Below are positions 63,240 to 64,000 of a stretch of DNA of 64,000 bases, piece by piece. The DNA comes from Phallusia mammillata. Taxonomy: Eukaryota > Chordata > Ascidiacea > Phlebobranchia > Ascidiidae. The number at the start of each line of letters is the position of its first letter. Within the stretch, counting starts at the first letter, position 1. The stretch lies in the NCBI GenBank assembly GCA_003260075.1, contig QLIY01000538.1, positions 46,886-110,885 on the forward strand, in the 5' to 3' direction. The notes under the pieces are model-generated. The model made no database searches. It worked only from the letters and a program-made list of their open reading frames with translations, and was not told the DNA's origin. A program made the translations under genes and the position numbers.

Positions 63240-63690
63240 TGTCAACCAACAGCATTGTTTAACTGGATCCGGCCCGCGACCACATTTTTTGGTTTGACAA
63301 AACGTATTAATAACTTTGTGACATTCAATAATTAATCCATTGCTTACGAGAATTTACCACCCGCGATATGTAGAGCTGATATAGGATTGATCCAAAGCAA
63401 GTTTGGTACGTCACAAACAAGTGTTAATTGTGCGCAAACAATTGCCTTCTTTGGCTTGTGACGTAATAAACAAGCTTTGCTCTGAAGATGAGACTAACCA
63501 TACAGTTTAACAGTCACATCACCAGATTTTAAATGGGATTGTTGAAAGACCATATCTTGGCGCCCTGCACAAAAATTGCCTAGCGGACTTTGAAAATACG
63601 GCACTAGGGCAAGAAAACTATGCGGCCCGCGCGGATTATTATTAAACTAATCCGGCCCGCAGTGAAAAAAGCTTGGTGACCCCTGACCTA
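63240..63690. mobile_element. hAT-like element, right end recognisable
   Basis: The segment carries 'ggatccggcccgcgacc' near its left and 'taatccggcccgcag...ttggtgacccctg' at its right. The TTGGTGACCCCTG end matches CAGGGGTCACCAA-type hAT termini. A matching left terminus was not found, so the left boundary is approximate. Confidence 0.5.
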
Positions 63691-63696
63691 GAGCAT

Positions 63697-63907
63697 GGGT
63701 CGGCAACCTTTTAGGCGACGCGTGCCAATTTACTTGTTATTTCTGGGGGGGGGGAGGTGGGTTTTCACCGGAATATTTCAGTTTTAGAACCTCCGAACCG
63801 GTTTAAACCGGAATAGGAGAGACAAAAGTTTGACACGATTTTCAAAAAACCCTAAAGCAGGGTCGGCAACCTTTTAGGCGACGCGTGCCAATTTACTTGT
63901 TATTTCT
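63697..63907. repeat. 48-base hAT-like terminal sequence present twice, with a G10 tract
   Basis: 'gggtcggcaaccttttaggc' and the following 28 bases occur at 63697-63744 and again at 63860-63907. The first copy runs straight into G10 (63745-63754). The GGGTCGGCAACC start resembles another hAT terminus, so a further element probably begins here and leaves the window. Confidence 0.6.
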
Positions 63908-64000
63908 ATGTGTTAATGACCTCGTGTGCCAACGTTTTTTTAAATAATAGCCGTTCGTGCCAGCAGATATCAATAATAAAGAGAAAGCAGAGTGTTTTGT

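Overview
The window is eukaryotic and animal. It is AT-rich, its genes are split into many short exons by GT-AG introns mostly of 60-700 bases, and it holds several short TIR elements. The recognisable genes are metazoan: a DENND5-type Rab GEF, an E2F1/2/3-type factor with an AT-AC (U12-type) intron, a BTB adaptor and a CD45-like receptor tyrosine phosphatase. A tunicate is my best guess (small introns, heavy polymorphism between duplicated blocks, abundant G homopolymers), but this is inference. No tRNA, rRNA or CRISPR array was seen.

Layout. 1-13.4 kb is almost gene-free; it holds one small-GTPase first exon (2.7-2.9 kb, minus), one clean hAT MITE and duplicated blocks. 13.4-29.4 kb, minus, is a near-complete DENND5 gene of 27 recognised exons (DENN-RUN-PLAT-RUN). 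Two of its exons appear twice and one is interrupted by a G tract. 29.4-33.7 kb is gene-free with decayed hAT ends. 33.7-37.8 kb, plus, is a five-exon, 513-residue BTB protein with a proline-rich tail and two NPF motifs. 37.8-43.2 kb holds a Helitron pseudogene fragment and a possible E2F-site promoter. 43.2-46.1 kb, plus, is a nine-exon E2F of 467 residues. 46.1-48.6 kb holds a hAT MITE. 48.6-61.6 kb, minus, is a 34-exon receptor phosphatase whose exons join in frame to 1,625 residues (C-type lectin, three Ig-like, second C-type lectin, FN3-like region, TM, active PTP D1, inactive D2). Just upstream, at 62.9-63.2 kb, lie the last D2 exons of a second copy carrying an in-frame stop.

The genes do not form one pathway. 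DENND5 and the BTB/NPF protein both suggest membrane traffic, E2F is cell-cycle control, and the lectin-phosphatase is the best candidate for an undescribed system: a surface receptor that joins carbohydrate or ligand recognition to tyrosine dephosphorylation, next to a decayed tandem copy.

Assembly warning. Fifteen G-homopolymer tracts of 10-66 bases occur, all on the plus strand. Most sit at or near a point where the upstream sequence restarts as a slightly diverged second copy, and three single Ns sit at similar joins. These blocks look like unmerged haplotypes or assembly joins rather than biological tandem duplications.
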